Positions 1-10,642 of a stretch of 64,000 bases of DNA are shown here, one piece after another. The position numbers and the translations under genes are program-made. How positions within the stretch are numbered: position 1 is the first letter of the stretch; every line of letters begins with the position of its first letter. Location of the stretch: assembly GCA_958298945.1 (NCBI GenBank), contig OY282609.1, positions 57,570,220 through 57,634,219 on the forward strand, read 5' to 3'. This stretch comes from Atherix ibis. Its lineage: Eukaryota > Arthropoda > Insecta > Diptera > Athericidae. A model generated the notes under the pieces. That model saw only the letters and a program-made list of their open reading frames with translations, was not told the DNA's origin and did not search any database.

Positions 1-3000
1 TTTTTTAAATAAAATTTATATGTGGGTGGGTATGTATATTTCTATGAATGTATGAATGCGAAACATGTGTACAAAGAAAACAATCTTAAAATACACTTTA
101 TTTGTTTTTAGGAAAAAAAAATACTTTAAATTTGTAAACAAAAATTTATCTCTATTTTGATACTGTTTTTTTTTAGCTATGAAATTCGGAGAATTTGTTC
201 TCATTTAATAAGAAAAAATAGAAATTATTAGAATCTTTTTTTTTTATGTGCAATGTTGCATACATTCATAATGTATATAATTATTATAATCAATCTAAAT
301 TCATACATAGAAGACTAAGAAGAATGAAAAAGAAAGAATGAAATACGCAAATAAAGAGGAAGAGGCAGAACGAACGAAAAACTAAAAAGAAGGGAAGGTG
401 TTCGAGTAGAGGAGCACTTGTATCAGAGTGTACTTGTCCAATAACGCAAATTGTAATTTTATTTCAAACTATATATTATTTATTATGTAAAATGTAACAA
501 TGCGGAACGAACGAACGCGCCAACATTTTCTCTGGACTCCATTTCAAGGTAAAGTGGATTTAATTTATTTAACATTTACAACTGATTACAGTGTTTCTCA
601 TTTTTGTCCTTATTTACCAATATTTAAAAAAAAAATCTTGGCTCAAATGGATACTTGGTCTCAGCATCGTCATATCAGATTATTAACTTTCATTATGAGC
701 AATAAATGAAGAAAAATAATCAGCATAATTTTTTTCACCTTAATCGAATTTTTTTTTAATCTTTTATAATCAAACTGAAAATGATTTCTCCAAAGTGCGT
801 ATATATTTGGACCTTGCCAGCCAGACTGACACGAAATCAGTTATCAGAAAAGCGAAAATGCAGCAAACTTGATTTTTCTTGAATACACGGCAACCTGCTT
901 CGAAGTGTAACCTGTATAGAACTTGCATCACTTGCAAGTCTGAATCAGTAATTCAGCAAAATTGACAAAAGTCGAATAATTCCGGTGTTCTGTTGCCCGG
1001 TGCATGTGTGCTGTTGCTATCGGTGCATTTATCAAGATGTATCGAGTAGGCTGACGTTAGCGGTGGACTTTGTATTGTTGCTGCAGTGTCTACGTTACGG
1101 AATACTAAGAGAAACTGGGTAGCATAAACTCCTGTTTCAACATCCGAACAAATGAAGACTCGTAGATCTTTCCATTCACGCATTACCCGCCTATTAAATG
1201 CACAAACTTGAGCGCCAAATTATTCGCAATCTGTCGGTACAATTGCCTCACGTGGAATGGAATACGAACAAAGTTAGGCCGAACCTGGGGCTGAAATGCA
1301 ATATGCCTTTAGTTTTGCCTGAACACCGTGCAATTAATTGTATGATTGTAAGCAGCGAACACTGCAGGCTTTTGGCTCAAATAAGTAGCTGATGCAATAG
1401 GACAAAGCTCCCCGAATCTGATTCTATGGAAAAGCAGCAAAAAGTAGAAGGTAAGTATTCGTACTTTCAATACTTTTTTCGCTTATTCCTTTTTCCTTTC
1501 TCAATTCAAAATGAGTTTGGCAAGTTTCGGTAGCAATTATCATACATAGGTATTTATGTACGTGCATACCCACTTGAAGTGATCTCGCAGTGCTGATAGT
1601 GCAATTATACTCTTGTATTAGTTTTTTTATAGGCTATACGATGACGGATGATGAAATAAACCTGTCCACATTGATCAGCAGTACTATCAATGCTGATCAC
1701 TTGCTTTTTTTCACATTTTTTCTTTTTCTAAATTTCCTATAATATACCCATACACTACTAATGCACACATATGTGCATATGTATAAATATAATTTCTTTG
1801 ATGATTTATTTCAATAAAATCGATTAATAAATTAAAAGTCATCTATATATACTCATAATATTTCTTGAGAATGAAGAACAAAAAAAATTTAATAAAAATA
1901 AAAGAAATTCGTGTCTGATTAATAATAGGGTACACTATCAGTAATTTAGTCCTTCTATTTATGCTTTTTATTATTTTTCGGATTTGATTTGGAAAAAAAA
2001 AATAGCGGAAACATATAGGCGATAATGATAATTGCCTGCGATGTTGATAATGCAGGAAATATTATTAGATGAAGCGTGCCGATTATAAGTAATGCGCCAA
2101 AGTTAAGTTATTAGAACGTAAAATCTCAACTAAACAAAATAGAACTTCGACCCAGAAGCTTTTTTTTTTTTTTTGGTATTTTTCTACAATAATGCTCAGC
2201 TGTAAGATGAGATAAGAAAACTGGAATTTCTTTAAGTCAATTATGAACAAAGAAAGAAAAAATTCATATACGCAAATATGTAAATCGTACCAACTTGGAT
2301 ATGGTTATTCCAGATTTCTGTATGATAATGTAAATGTATAGTCATACGTAGATGCAGATTTAAATATATACGAGAACTAATAATGACCAGCAGTAATGTT
2401 TAGTCTATCTCGGTCAAGAACAAGTTGTTCCAATCACGTTGAAAGCGATAGTTTTATAGTTTATAATAAGAAACTCTGATTTAATAAATATTTTGACGAA
2501 TTTTTTATATAATTCATATTATTAATTTTTATAAGAATACGCTATATATTCTTTTCAAATTTAATACTGTACTCAATAATTAAGTTAGATCACGCTCATC
2601 TTTTATAGGGTACATAGTACATGACATATTAAAAATTATATCACTATTTCATTCGATGAGTGCATGGATAGTATTAGATAATAGAATCTCATCGAATCGG
2701 TTTTTGCATATATTAAAAGTTATCTACAATTAAATTTGTATATTTTTATTTGGTTGTATGGATAAACACATATAGATACGTGCAAGTGTGTACGTGGAGG
2801 GATAGATCCGTAAGTGAAACAACACAGGGGCCTCCAATTAATAATCGGCTTTTGTTGTATTGCTATCTCGTCCATTAATCGTTTCTTTGCTCCAGAGGCA
2901 ATCATTTATCCGGCAATCGATGTCGTCTACCATCATTTCAGCTCTGTCGTAAATTCTATATTTGAGACTGCAAACGCAAAGTTGGTCAGATGCAGTTTAA

Positions 3001-3167
3001 AATTTGATTAGAGTGGACGTGTTTCGAATAAAGTTTCGTGTGAATCATTTTCGATCTGCTTTGTTTTAACTTTATACAATTCATTTTTCATTTGAAAATT
3101 ATTAATACTGAGCATTTTTATTCATTATTAATTGTACAACGTGTATTTTTATTGAAAATTTATAATT
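1..3167. other. AT-rich non-coding stretch upstream of the ARH-like gene
   Basis: No recognisable gene is seen. The stretch from about 780 to 1450 is less AT-rich than its surroundings and ends in a short ATG-led segment followed by a good splice donor (listed separately). The short open frames around 500, 1000, 1200 and 2800 on both strands match nothing I recognise. The rest is poly-A/T-rich intergenic or intronic sequence. Confidence 0.5.
1426..1742 (+). CDS. possible first coding exon plus second exon of an unknown gene
   Basis: A short ATG-led exon (1426-1450, MEKQQKVE then one base) ends exactly at a consensus donor, GTAAGT at 1451. A T-rich acceptor (TTTTTTTATAG, ending at 1632) restores frame into YTMTDDEINLSTLISSTIN and continues to a stop at 1740-1742. 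The joined product would be only 44 residues, and its last ~15 codons are a low-complexity T-rich run, so the second exon may really end earlier or be spurious. No family is recognised. The higher GC just upstream (780-1420) would suit a 5' UTR or promoter. This is inference from splice signals only. Confidence 0.18.
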
Positions 3168-4248
3168 ATGGCATTGTTTTTGCGTAAATGGAAATCATAT
3201 AAAAAACATAAAAGTAAGTGTTATATTAAATAGTGATAATTATTATTTATCTTGTCCTCAGCGTATTTTTGTGATAATATTATTTAAAAAAAAAATATAC
3301 AATTCGCTATTAGAGAGATAAGAATTTCAAGAACGTATTATTTCAGATATTTATAAATAAAATTGAAATTAAATGATTAAAAAAAATTGATTCTCTGTCG
3401 ATCTTTCCAATTTGAATTAAGTTTAATAATATTTTTAATTTAGATTTGTAAATTTTCAATTTAAAAAAAAAACATATGTTTGAATTTTTATTGTAGAACT
3501 AAGCGAAGAATGGGCTCTGGCAACAAGTCTTAAAGATTTCTCAGAAATACAGGATACATGCGAAGAGGATGATTTGAAATCGTTCGATTTAAAATATTTA
3601 GGACATACAACAATGAATTCGGAGCGTTCTAAAAATGATACAACTAAAGCGATAAAAAGTGTGATTTCAACAGCAAAAAATAATAAACAAAAGAGTCAAA
3701 ATGTTAAATTGAACGTCTCGTCGAAAGGTATCGAAATGATTGACCAGACCTCAGGAGATGCCCTTCTACGAGTTTCGATTTATAAAATTTCGTATTGTTC
3801 AGCTGATGCTGTACATGATCGGGTTTTCTCATTCATTGAATCCGAGGATAAACCATTTGACGATGGTGACGAAAATTTAACGTGTCATGCTTACTTATGT
3901 CCTAAAAGAAAAATCGCTCATGATGTGACCATGACGGTTGCCCGTTCCTTTGAAAATGCCTACCAAAGTTGGCGGCATACGGTAGAATGTAAACAACTGC
4001 AACAGCCTAGAGTTCAAAAACGGTCTGGATCTGAGTGTTCTCAATCCGAATCGTGTTCTTCCTCAGAGCGCGAAAGTGAAAAAAGTGAAGATGTTCTGAT
4101 TGATTTTGCACAAGATGCCCAAAAAGATATTTATAATGTAGACCATCGACAGTACCTACAAAATACTTGGGTGTGTTTTGATGATGATACAAAAAATGAT
4201 GATTCTTGGGGAGAATGTGAAATCCTTCATAACGCAACTGTCTATTAA
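3168..4248 (+). CDS. PTB-domain adaptor, ARH/LDLRAP1-like
   Basis: Endocytic adaptor type: in this family the PTB domain binds NPxY tails of LDL-receptor-like cargo and the C-terminal tail links to clathrin and AP-2 at the plasma membrane. Two exons are seen: 3168-3213 (MALFLRKWKSYKKHK) with donor GTAAGTG, and 3497-4248 after an acceptor ending TTATTGTAG. The frame is kept, giving about 265 residues. The PTB domain starts near residue 43 (SFDLKYLGHTT) and includes VKLNVSSKGIEMID, VSIYKISYCSAD, FSFIE, CHAYLCPKRKIAHDVTMTVA and SFENAYQSW, which match the ARH pattern block by block. The short basic N-terminus followed by a KLSEEWALAT segment also resembles ARH proteins. The tail is Ser/Glu-rich and holds LIDFAQDAQ, a weak clathrin-box-like stretch. 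FAM43 or GULP/Ced-6 PTB proteins are alternatives, but SIYRISYC/CHAFLC-type blocks favour ARH. The start is the only in-frame ATG giving this N-terminus. Confidence 0.85.
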
Positions 4249-4310
4249 TTATTAAACTAGTTTTTTAATAGGTTTTAAATTAGTTATACAAATTTTATAT
4301 GTAAATTGTA

Positions 4311-4316
4311 AATAAA
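4311..4316 (+). terminator. poly(A) signal of the ARH-like gene
   Basis: AATAAA lies 62 bp after the stop codon of the PTB-adaptor gene and before the next gene's ATG at 4636. It is repeated as AATAAATAAA. Confidence 0.5.
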
Positions 4317-4635
4317 TAAAAAAAATCATTGATATTCTATATTGGATTTGAACTCTGTGAGAAAAGCGCCATCTACTAGATGATAGGCAAGTTTTGACAG
4401 ATCGTACAAATGTTTTGACAATCACTTTGTTGTACACTGTTGTTTATGCTGGTTCCCTGTTGTTTTTGTGGATAGAATCAATAAATACTACGTCTTGTGT
4501 ACATTACAATTAATAATTTAATATAAAGGTTTTGGTATTTTTGTTAACGATTTAATAAATGTTATTTGTCAATAAATCGGTGTTATAGAATTTAAGTTCT
4601 GTATTAAATAATTTACACCGTAATTATCAATAAAA

Positions 4636-5864
4636 ATGGACCGGCCTAATACAAGTATGGAATTGACAGAAGGTAACATTACTGTGAATATTTTTCTGGC
4701 TTATTTGTTGATTAATAAGCGAAAATTGATTTTTCAGATAAAAAATGTATTAGCTTAATGGTTATTATTTTGGATACAAATCCAGCACAGAAAATTATTC
4801 GCCGCAACCCTCATCATTTGACTCAAAGTTTAGATTCTGTCGTTGCTTTCGGGAATGCTCACCTGATGCAAAAGTATCAAAACAAATTAGCTGTGATTGC
4901 ATGCCACCACCATGCTAGGTGAGTTATAAAATTGGATTTTTCAAATATGATTGTTAATATTGAGTGCATTTTGTAAAGTGAATTTCTGTACCCAACTCCG
5001 GGAAAGTCCTTGGATATTCGTCAAATTGACGGTCAATACGAAGCTTTCACGTTGGTTGAAAAAACAATCAAACAACGATTGGCAAAAGTGATTGGAACAG
5101 CGCCAAAATTAGCAGAACCTTGTGAATCTCTATTAGCTGGATGTATAGCAATGGCACTGTGTTATATTGCGCGGGTTAGTTGGAGACTTCCTTATTCTTA
5201 ATGTAACAGAGTAGAAATAAGATTTTTTTGTGGGTTTAGATACAACGCTCAAAACCAATAGGTGTTAATATGAATTCACGTATATTAGTGGTTACAGGCA
5301 GCAATGAGTGCGCTTCACAATATATGACGTACATGAATGTTTTCTTTGCGGCACAGAAGCAGAATGTCGTAATTGACGTGTGTGCCCTCGACAAAACATT
5401 AAGTTTACTGCAGCAAGGTTGCGATATAACTGGAGGGCAATATTTAAGACTTCCCCAATTGGAAGGAATTTTGCAGTATCTGTTGTGGGTATTTTTGCCA
5501 GAGCCACAAACGCGTAACAAGCTTGTTTTACCACCACCTGTAAAAGTTGATTATAGAGCCGCATGCTTCTGTCATAGGGAGCTTATTGACATTGGATACG
5601 TTTGCTCTGTTTGCTTGTCAAGTACGTATTAAAAAAAAATTTAGATTTTTTCAGTAACGAATAAACCAACTAAAATCTACTTTTTCTTATTAAAGTTTTC
5701 TGCAAGTTCAGTCCAATATGCACAACATGCCAGTAAGTGTCATATATCTGTTTAAAAGTATACAATATTTTGAAATTTTGCAAAATATTATTCTTTACAG
5801 CACTGTGTTTAAAAATCCCGCCGCGATAGTTCCAAAGCCGAAGAAGAAAAAAATGAAAAGTTGA
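4636..5864 (+). CDS. Tfb4: TFIIH subunit p34 (Tfb4/GTF2H3)
   Basis: Core subunit of TFIIH, acting in the nucleus in RNA polymerase II initiation and nucleotide excision repair. The protein pairs an N-terminal von Willebrand A-like domain with a C-terminal C4 zinc finger. Six exons: 4636-4672, 4738-4918, 4979-5174, 5240-5621, 5696-5732, 5801-5864. All have GT/AG borders and the frame is kept throughout. The vWA start is visible as [11 protein letters not shown], followed by [66 protein letters not shown] and [20 protein letters not shown]. The zinc finger follows as [19 protein letters not shown], then [16 protein letters not shown]. The tail is Lys-rich ([10 protein letters not shown]), as in human GTF2H3. 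Length, about 298 residues, fits the family. It starts 387 bp downstream of the adaptor gene's stop. Gene order suggests independent transcription. Confidence 0.95.
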
Positions 5865-5950
5865 AAATACGGATTGTCTATGCATTTGCAGAAAATATAC
5901 TCGTAAATTTATTGTAGGTCTAGTTATAATAATTAATTTACTTCTTTTAT

Positions 5951-5956
5951 AATAAA
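5951..5956 (+). terminator. poly(A) signal of Tfb4
   Basis: AATAAA lies 87 bp beyond the Tfb4 stop. The convergent Nsun4 gene has its own AATAAA (reverse complement at 5968-5973) next to its stop codon, so the two 3' ends must almost abut or overlap. Confidence 0.5.
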
Positions 5957-5978
5957 TAGAATCTTATTTTATTAAAAT

Positions 5979-7610
5979 TTATTTATTTCTTGTAATTTTA
6001 CAAAAATACATTGGACCGAAATTTGCAGGCAAGAAAGGTGTTACCATTTGCCCGTATTTCAAACCTTTTGGATGTTCGAATTTGAATATTTCGGCAAATT
6101 GTTGCATTAAGAAGCTTAAATCTTTAATTGTGACCACAATTCCATGTTCTTGGAAGACGCGTTGCAGACTCATATGGATTACACCATCATTTTGTATAGG
6201 ACTAAGTGTACACGTTGAATAAACTAATGTGCCTCCCGGCTTTAGCATTCGTATACAATTTGCTAAAATACTTGCTTGCAATTCGGGAATTCTGAGTCTT
6301 TCCTTAATACGAGAAGGCTTAAAAATATTATTATCGTCCTCTGTAACAGAATGCCGGTCATTTGTACATGGTACATCGACAAGAATCCGGTCGTAAGTTT
6401 CATAATGATCTATTATACGTGCATCATTCTGCATAATTTGACAGCGTTTACCATGCCATTTCTCATTGAAATCGATAATATATTCGTGCATGACTCGCCA
6501 TATTCTATTAACACGGCTTTCTTGAACATCATTACAAACCAGCATGTCTGGGTACATTGTCTGTAACATCAGCAGCGATTTTCCGCCGGGTGCAGCGCAT
6601 GCATCTAGAACTTTATCCCCTTTTTGAATATCAAGCATTAACGGTGGTAATATTGATGCACCGTCCATCAAGTAATGTGACAGTACACCGGTTACGCATT
6701 TGTAAGGTTGAATAAAACCGGAGATATTCGCCTTTTCATAAGTAAAGAGATGCAGATAATCTGGGTAACTGAAATTTTTTTCCATTTCAATCGAAAATGG
6801 AAAATCATTGGTGTTTGAGTAGTATTTGTAATGGTCTGATTCTGGTATCCAATCTTCCATTCCTTTTATACGAGTGGCAGGTATGAATTCGTACAGTGCA
6901 CCTGGTCCAAAATCGGGATCTACAATTCGTCTTACATCAATGGAAGTATCTTCACTTAACGCTTGCGCTAAGGGTTTTTTGTAATCTACCGTTTCACTGG
7001 TAGTTGAACTTTTTAGCTCTTTTGTCTCTGTTTTCGCATTGAAAATTATTTTTTCAGGAATAGATGTTTCTGGCGAGTCTTTAGGGTATATTGACGCAAT
7101 TTCACTTTCTACGTGCTTCTCAACAAAACCGGCTAAACGGCTCTCTAATTTATATATAGTTTTATCATTCATTACATTATGATTTTCACTTTCTATTTGG
7201 TTGAATGTAGCTTCCTGAATTGCTCGTACATTAATTGCACCTAATCGAAGACAATTACGTAGTTTTGTAGTTATGAAAACGAAAAATGTTCAAGCCTACC
7301 ATTCTCTTCTAATTGTTTTATTGTATCTTCGGTATCTCCAAAATTATTCACTAATGCAATATATTTATTTTTGGTCAAAAGAGCTACTCGCATATTTTTC
7401 CATCGTATTCCAAAAACTGATCCATAGAAATCATCGAAATTCTCTAATGCCCGGTCTTTAGGGAATTTACGATTTTTTAAATTAGACTACAAAAAACCGA
7501 TTAGAAAATTTTAATAGTTGAATAAATAAATTTTTATCAAGACTAACCCAATGATCTTTTTTGTGTTTCCATCGTTTTTGAAGAAATTGTACGTATCGTA
7601 CTCTTAACAT
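5979..7610 (-). CDS. Nsun4: mitochondrial rRNA m5C methyltransferase NSUN4
   Basis: SAM-dependent RNA cytosine-5 methyltransferase. In animals NSUN4 methylates 12S rRNA and, with MTERF4, acts in mitoribosome assembly. Three exons on the minus strand: 7548-7610, 7300-7486, 5979-7240. The introns are 61 and 59 bp with GT/AG borders, and the product is 503 residues. The N-terminus is basic and amphipathic (MLRVRYVQFLQKRWKHKK), fitting a mitochondrial presequence. Family blocks seen: FDDFYGSVFGIRWKNMR, KYIALVNNFGD, YYLMDGAS-type YLMDGASILPP, the SAM-binding VLDACAAPGGKSLL, DRILVDVPCTNDRHS with the motif IV Cys, and LVYSTCTLSPIQN with the motif VI catalytic Cys. The protein ends NFGPMYFCKI as in human NSUN4. 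The insert between residues ~110 and 190 is longer than in human. The gene converges on Tfb4, with about 114 bp between stop codons. Confidence 0.95.
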
Positions 7611-8436
7611 ATTTTTAATTTAGACAATTTGAATTCTGAATTCCCCAAGTGACATAAACATAACCTTAAGAATTTGTACCGAATCAGCTGTTTTAGTTTT
7701 GTCTCTAAATGTCATTCATTAGCATTATCTCGTTATTTTACGGTTAATTTTCTGTACTCTTGTTACTAATCTGACAGCACCAATTTCATAACTGCCATGT
7801 GTTGAAAAACTGTTTGTGTTAATTTTTATTATTGCGAAATAATGATTAAATATTAAAAATTAAAAGTGCAATTGATCTTTTGTTATATTTGAATGTGTGA
7901 AAATAGACTTAGTGTTGAATTTGATGCGTAAAATTGTTTATTAAACAATAACCGTGCAAAAAAAAATTTTAGTGAAGTAAAATCACTTCTAACGGTAATT
8001 TTGGTAACTAACATCTTAAGGTAAAGAGTTTTGTGTTTTGAATATAAATTTTAGAATTCCATATTCGGGTACTTAGTTAATTGATTACAGTCCTTATTTG
8101 TCACTGTGGGTATTATTTGTCGCAGTGTTCTTTTTCTTTATTATTTTAATTATGTCGACGGTATCATTATTTCATAGAAAAATATCGTTCTAGATAGCGT
8201 AATTGGGTAGGTTTGAGACTAGAATTCAAACATATTCAAAGTCAAATATGAGTTAGGTTAAAAAATATTTTTTGGAATACTAATATTTTCTTTGCTATCC
8301 TAAATAACGGGCTTTTATACAATTAATCATCCAACTAATTGAAACGCAGTAGAATGATTACATGAATTTTGCATTCGGTGTATACAAATAGAGTAGATGG
8401 TTCTTAGAGGGCTCTTGCGAATTTTTAAGTTATGTA
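7611..8436. other. promoter-side spacer upstream of Nsun4
   Basis: AT-rich sequence between the Nsun4 start codon and the first mariner. No coding potential is recognised. It presumably holds the Nsun4 promoter, but no clear motif stands out. Confidence 0.4.
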
Positions 8437-8517
8437 TGAGGTCTGTTCAAAAAGTATCGCGAATTTTAAATTTCCGCGGGTTACATATATTCGATTTTCG
8501 ATTTTTTGTGGTGTTAT

Positions 8518-8525
8518 GTTGATAC
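8518..8525. repeat. 8-bp target-site duplication, left copy
   Basis: GTTGATAC immediately before the P-like element. The same eight bases follow it at 9893-9900. The uninterrupted site in family A copy 3 reads GTTATGTTGGTACTC, supporting an insertion here. Confidence 0.85.
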
Positions 8526-9892
8526 CTTAGATTAAAGAATACCTGGATAGGCCCCTACCGTATATGTATACGCATTTTTGTGTCCAACTTATTGCCAAGC
8601 GGTGAGAAATGGCAAAAGCGGGATATTTTTGTGTATATTTTTTTATGTAGACATGACACCCACTACCATCTAGTTGTCGTAATAGAAATTTATTGAATTG
8701 CAAAACCATAATTTATATTCATTTTAATACACTTATTGGAAACAAAAATACAATTTAAATACAACGACAGGCAATTTTTATTTTTTGTACAATCTTTTGA
8801 TACGGAATGAAATTCTATTTTAAGTTTATTATTCCTTCCGGAAATATCAATCAAACATAAAGCGCCTCAATTTTGTAGACTTTAGGAGAGTTTTCAAACG
8901 CGCCATCCTCCATGAAAGTGGTGACACACCGAAAACAGCGGGCTATTTTTAACATTTATCAGTTGTTTTTTTTGCGGTTCGGAAAGTGTTTTTAAAAGTG
9001 TTATTTCCATCTTTTTAGAAGTATTTACGGAAAAGTAAGTATTTATACAAATTGATATATTATTAATAAAAGTTAATACGAAGTTTCTATTTCAGGAAAT
9101 GAAGTGTTTTGTGAGAAATTGCTTCTCATACGAAAAAATAAGGAAGCCGGGAATTTCCTTCTTTCGGTAAGTTGACATATTTATTTTTACAAAACAAAAT
9201 AAGAAAAACTTTATTTGTGATGTGCCTAAATGGCTTTTAGTGATATCTTTTGTGTAAAAAGTGGTTAAAAAGTGAAAAATTCGGCATTGAATAAATGTAA
9301 ACAAATCCGATGTTGACAGTTCAATGATTACCATAAAATAGTACAGTGCCGGTGTATATAAAGTGTGTGTAAGAAAGTTTAAGGGACAGAATTTTTTTAA
9401 TAGTGCAAAAAATACTTGAATTTCCATTAATTCTTAATTGAAAAAGTAAATGTAACGATCGTATATTTATATGTTAACTTTACAGGTTCCCACAAAATAA
9501 AAGGTTGCGGGAAAAGTGGATTGTGGCAGCAGCATCCGGTATTCCCAAGAATAAATAATATACAGTGAAATAAATAAAATGAAAATACAAAATAAATAAA
9601 TAAATATTAAAAAAAAAATACTGTGTTTTATTGCATATTTACAAAAATAATTCCATCAAACAACAAGACCCGCAATATTAAAAAATCTGCTTCTTTACGA
9701 ATAAATAATATCACACATGAAAAATAGTTTTAAACGAACCGCTTCAATCGCATACTGAACTTTTAAATTGGGCCCCAATGATTTACGCCGTTTCTGTTGT
9801 ATTGCATGTGTGTGCGTTCTTTGAATGTATTGCCAACAAAAGTTGGACAGAATTTTTGTGTAGAAGCCTATCCAGTACTTCTTTAATCTAAG
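8526..9892 (+). mobile_element. non-autonomous P-superfamily element with THAP remnant
   Basis: A 1367-bp element nested in mariner copy 1. The left terminal inverted repeat begins CTTAGATTAAAGAATACCTG; the right repeat (reverse complement) begins CTTAGATTAAAGAAGTACTG. They match at 24 of 27 positions. An 8-bp direct duplication, GTTGATAC, flanks the element. A second, subterminal inverted repeat, TGTCCAACTT, lies 55 bp inside the left end (8581-8590) and 43 bp inside the right end (9840-9849). This arrangement of terminal plus internal inverted repeats with an 8-bp TSD is the P-element layout. The only coding content is a two-exon THAP-like fragment at 9099-9558, so the copy cannot make a full transposase. 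hAT elements also give 8-bp TSDs but do not carry THAP domains; the THAP fragment decides for P. Confidence 0.8.
9099..9558 (+). CDS. truncated THAP-domain ORF inside the P-like element
   Basis: Two exons, 9099-9166 and 9486-9558, with donor GTAAGTTG and acceptor TTTACAG, give a 46-residue product. It begins MKCFVRNC, then ISFFRFPQNKRLREKW, which matches the start of the THAP DNA-binding zinc finger: the paired early Cys residues, a GISFxxFP block and the RxxW block. The later zinc ligands (C and H) and the AVPTIF-type end are absent because a stop follows shortly after the RxxW block (IPKNK then TAA). This is most likely the 5' end of a P-type transposase gene left after internal deletion. 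Whether it is still spliced or expressed cannot be told. Confidence 0.65.
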
Positions 9893-10019
9893 GTTGATAC
9901 TTATATAACCGACAAGTTCGGCCATTTTGAATGTTCACTTAATTTTTGACAGTTGCTTTGCTCGCACGTGTTTTGGGCTCGTCTTCGATTTTTGCCCATT
10001 TTCGACTAATAACAGCATC

Positions 10020-10484
10020 GCATTAACATTGCTAAGGAGCTGTTGGACTGTGTCCGCGACGACCCAAACTTGCTTAAGAGCGTCATAACTGGTGACGTGG
10101 AAACCAAAGCTCAATCTTCCCAATGGAAGATGCCGCACGAGGCAAGACCGAAAAAAGCGCTCCAAGTTCGGTCGAATGTGAAATACAGTTTTCTTCGATT
10201 GCAGGAGCGTGGTGCATCATGAGTTCTTGCCACAGGATAGAACGGTCAATAAGGAATATTACCTGCAAGTTATGCGAAAGTTGCGCGAAGCAATCCGCCA
10301 GAAACGCCCGGATTTGTGGAAGAACAAAAATTGGCTTTTGCACCATGATAACGCCCCTGCTCACGCATCGTTGCTTGTGCGCGAATTTTTGGCCAAAAAC
10401 AACACACTAATAATGCCGCAGCCACCGTATTCCCCAGATCTGGCCCCCTGTGACTTTTTCTTGTTCCCGAAACAGATTTTTTGA
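10020..10484 (+). pseudogene. mariner family A transposase remnant, copy 1
   Basis: Broken DD34D mariner transposase. The N-terminal DNA-binding half is missing; homology starts at NIAKELLD. The segment holding the first catalytic Asp is also lost: sequence jumps from VITGD straight to VETKAQSS, consistent with a deletion between two TGAC repeats that removed DESWVYGYD. Downstream, HHDNAPAH and YSPDLAPCDFF are kept, with 34 residues between the two Asp. A one-base shift separates the two readable parts. The frame stops at FFLFPKQIF, where the inverted 5' end begins. Confidence 0.8.
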
Positions 10485-10642
10485 TCCATTTTTTTGGAAG
10501 ACGAGCCAAAACACGTACAAGCAAAGCAGCTGTCAAAAGTTAACTGATCATTCAAAATGGCCGAACCTGTTGGCACAACATAACGCCAATATACGTAACA
10601 TGCGAAAATTCAAAATTCGCGATACTTTTTGAACAGACCTCG

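Larger units (their letters stand above)
8437..10642 (+). mobile_element. mariner family A, copy 1 (defective, fold-back ends, hosts a P-like element)
   Basis: Defective Tc1/mariner element flanked by TA (8435-8436 and 10643-10644). The terminal repeat reads GAGGTCTGTTCAAAAAGTAT from the second base on both ends. The right ~147 bp (10496-10642) is not a normal 3' end. It is an inverted copy of the left end, sharing the GTTCGGCCATTTTGAATG and CACGTGTTTTGG blocks, so this copy has long fold-back ends. The left arm is split by a P-like element (8526-9892). The inner part carries a broken transposase in + orientation. The same family recurs at 15469-17543 and 49710-50916. Confidence 0.85.

Noticed and set aside
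2720..3011. Overlapping 61- and 65-residue frames on opposite strands
   Set aside because: No known motif, no splice support, and mutual overlap. Probably chance frames.
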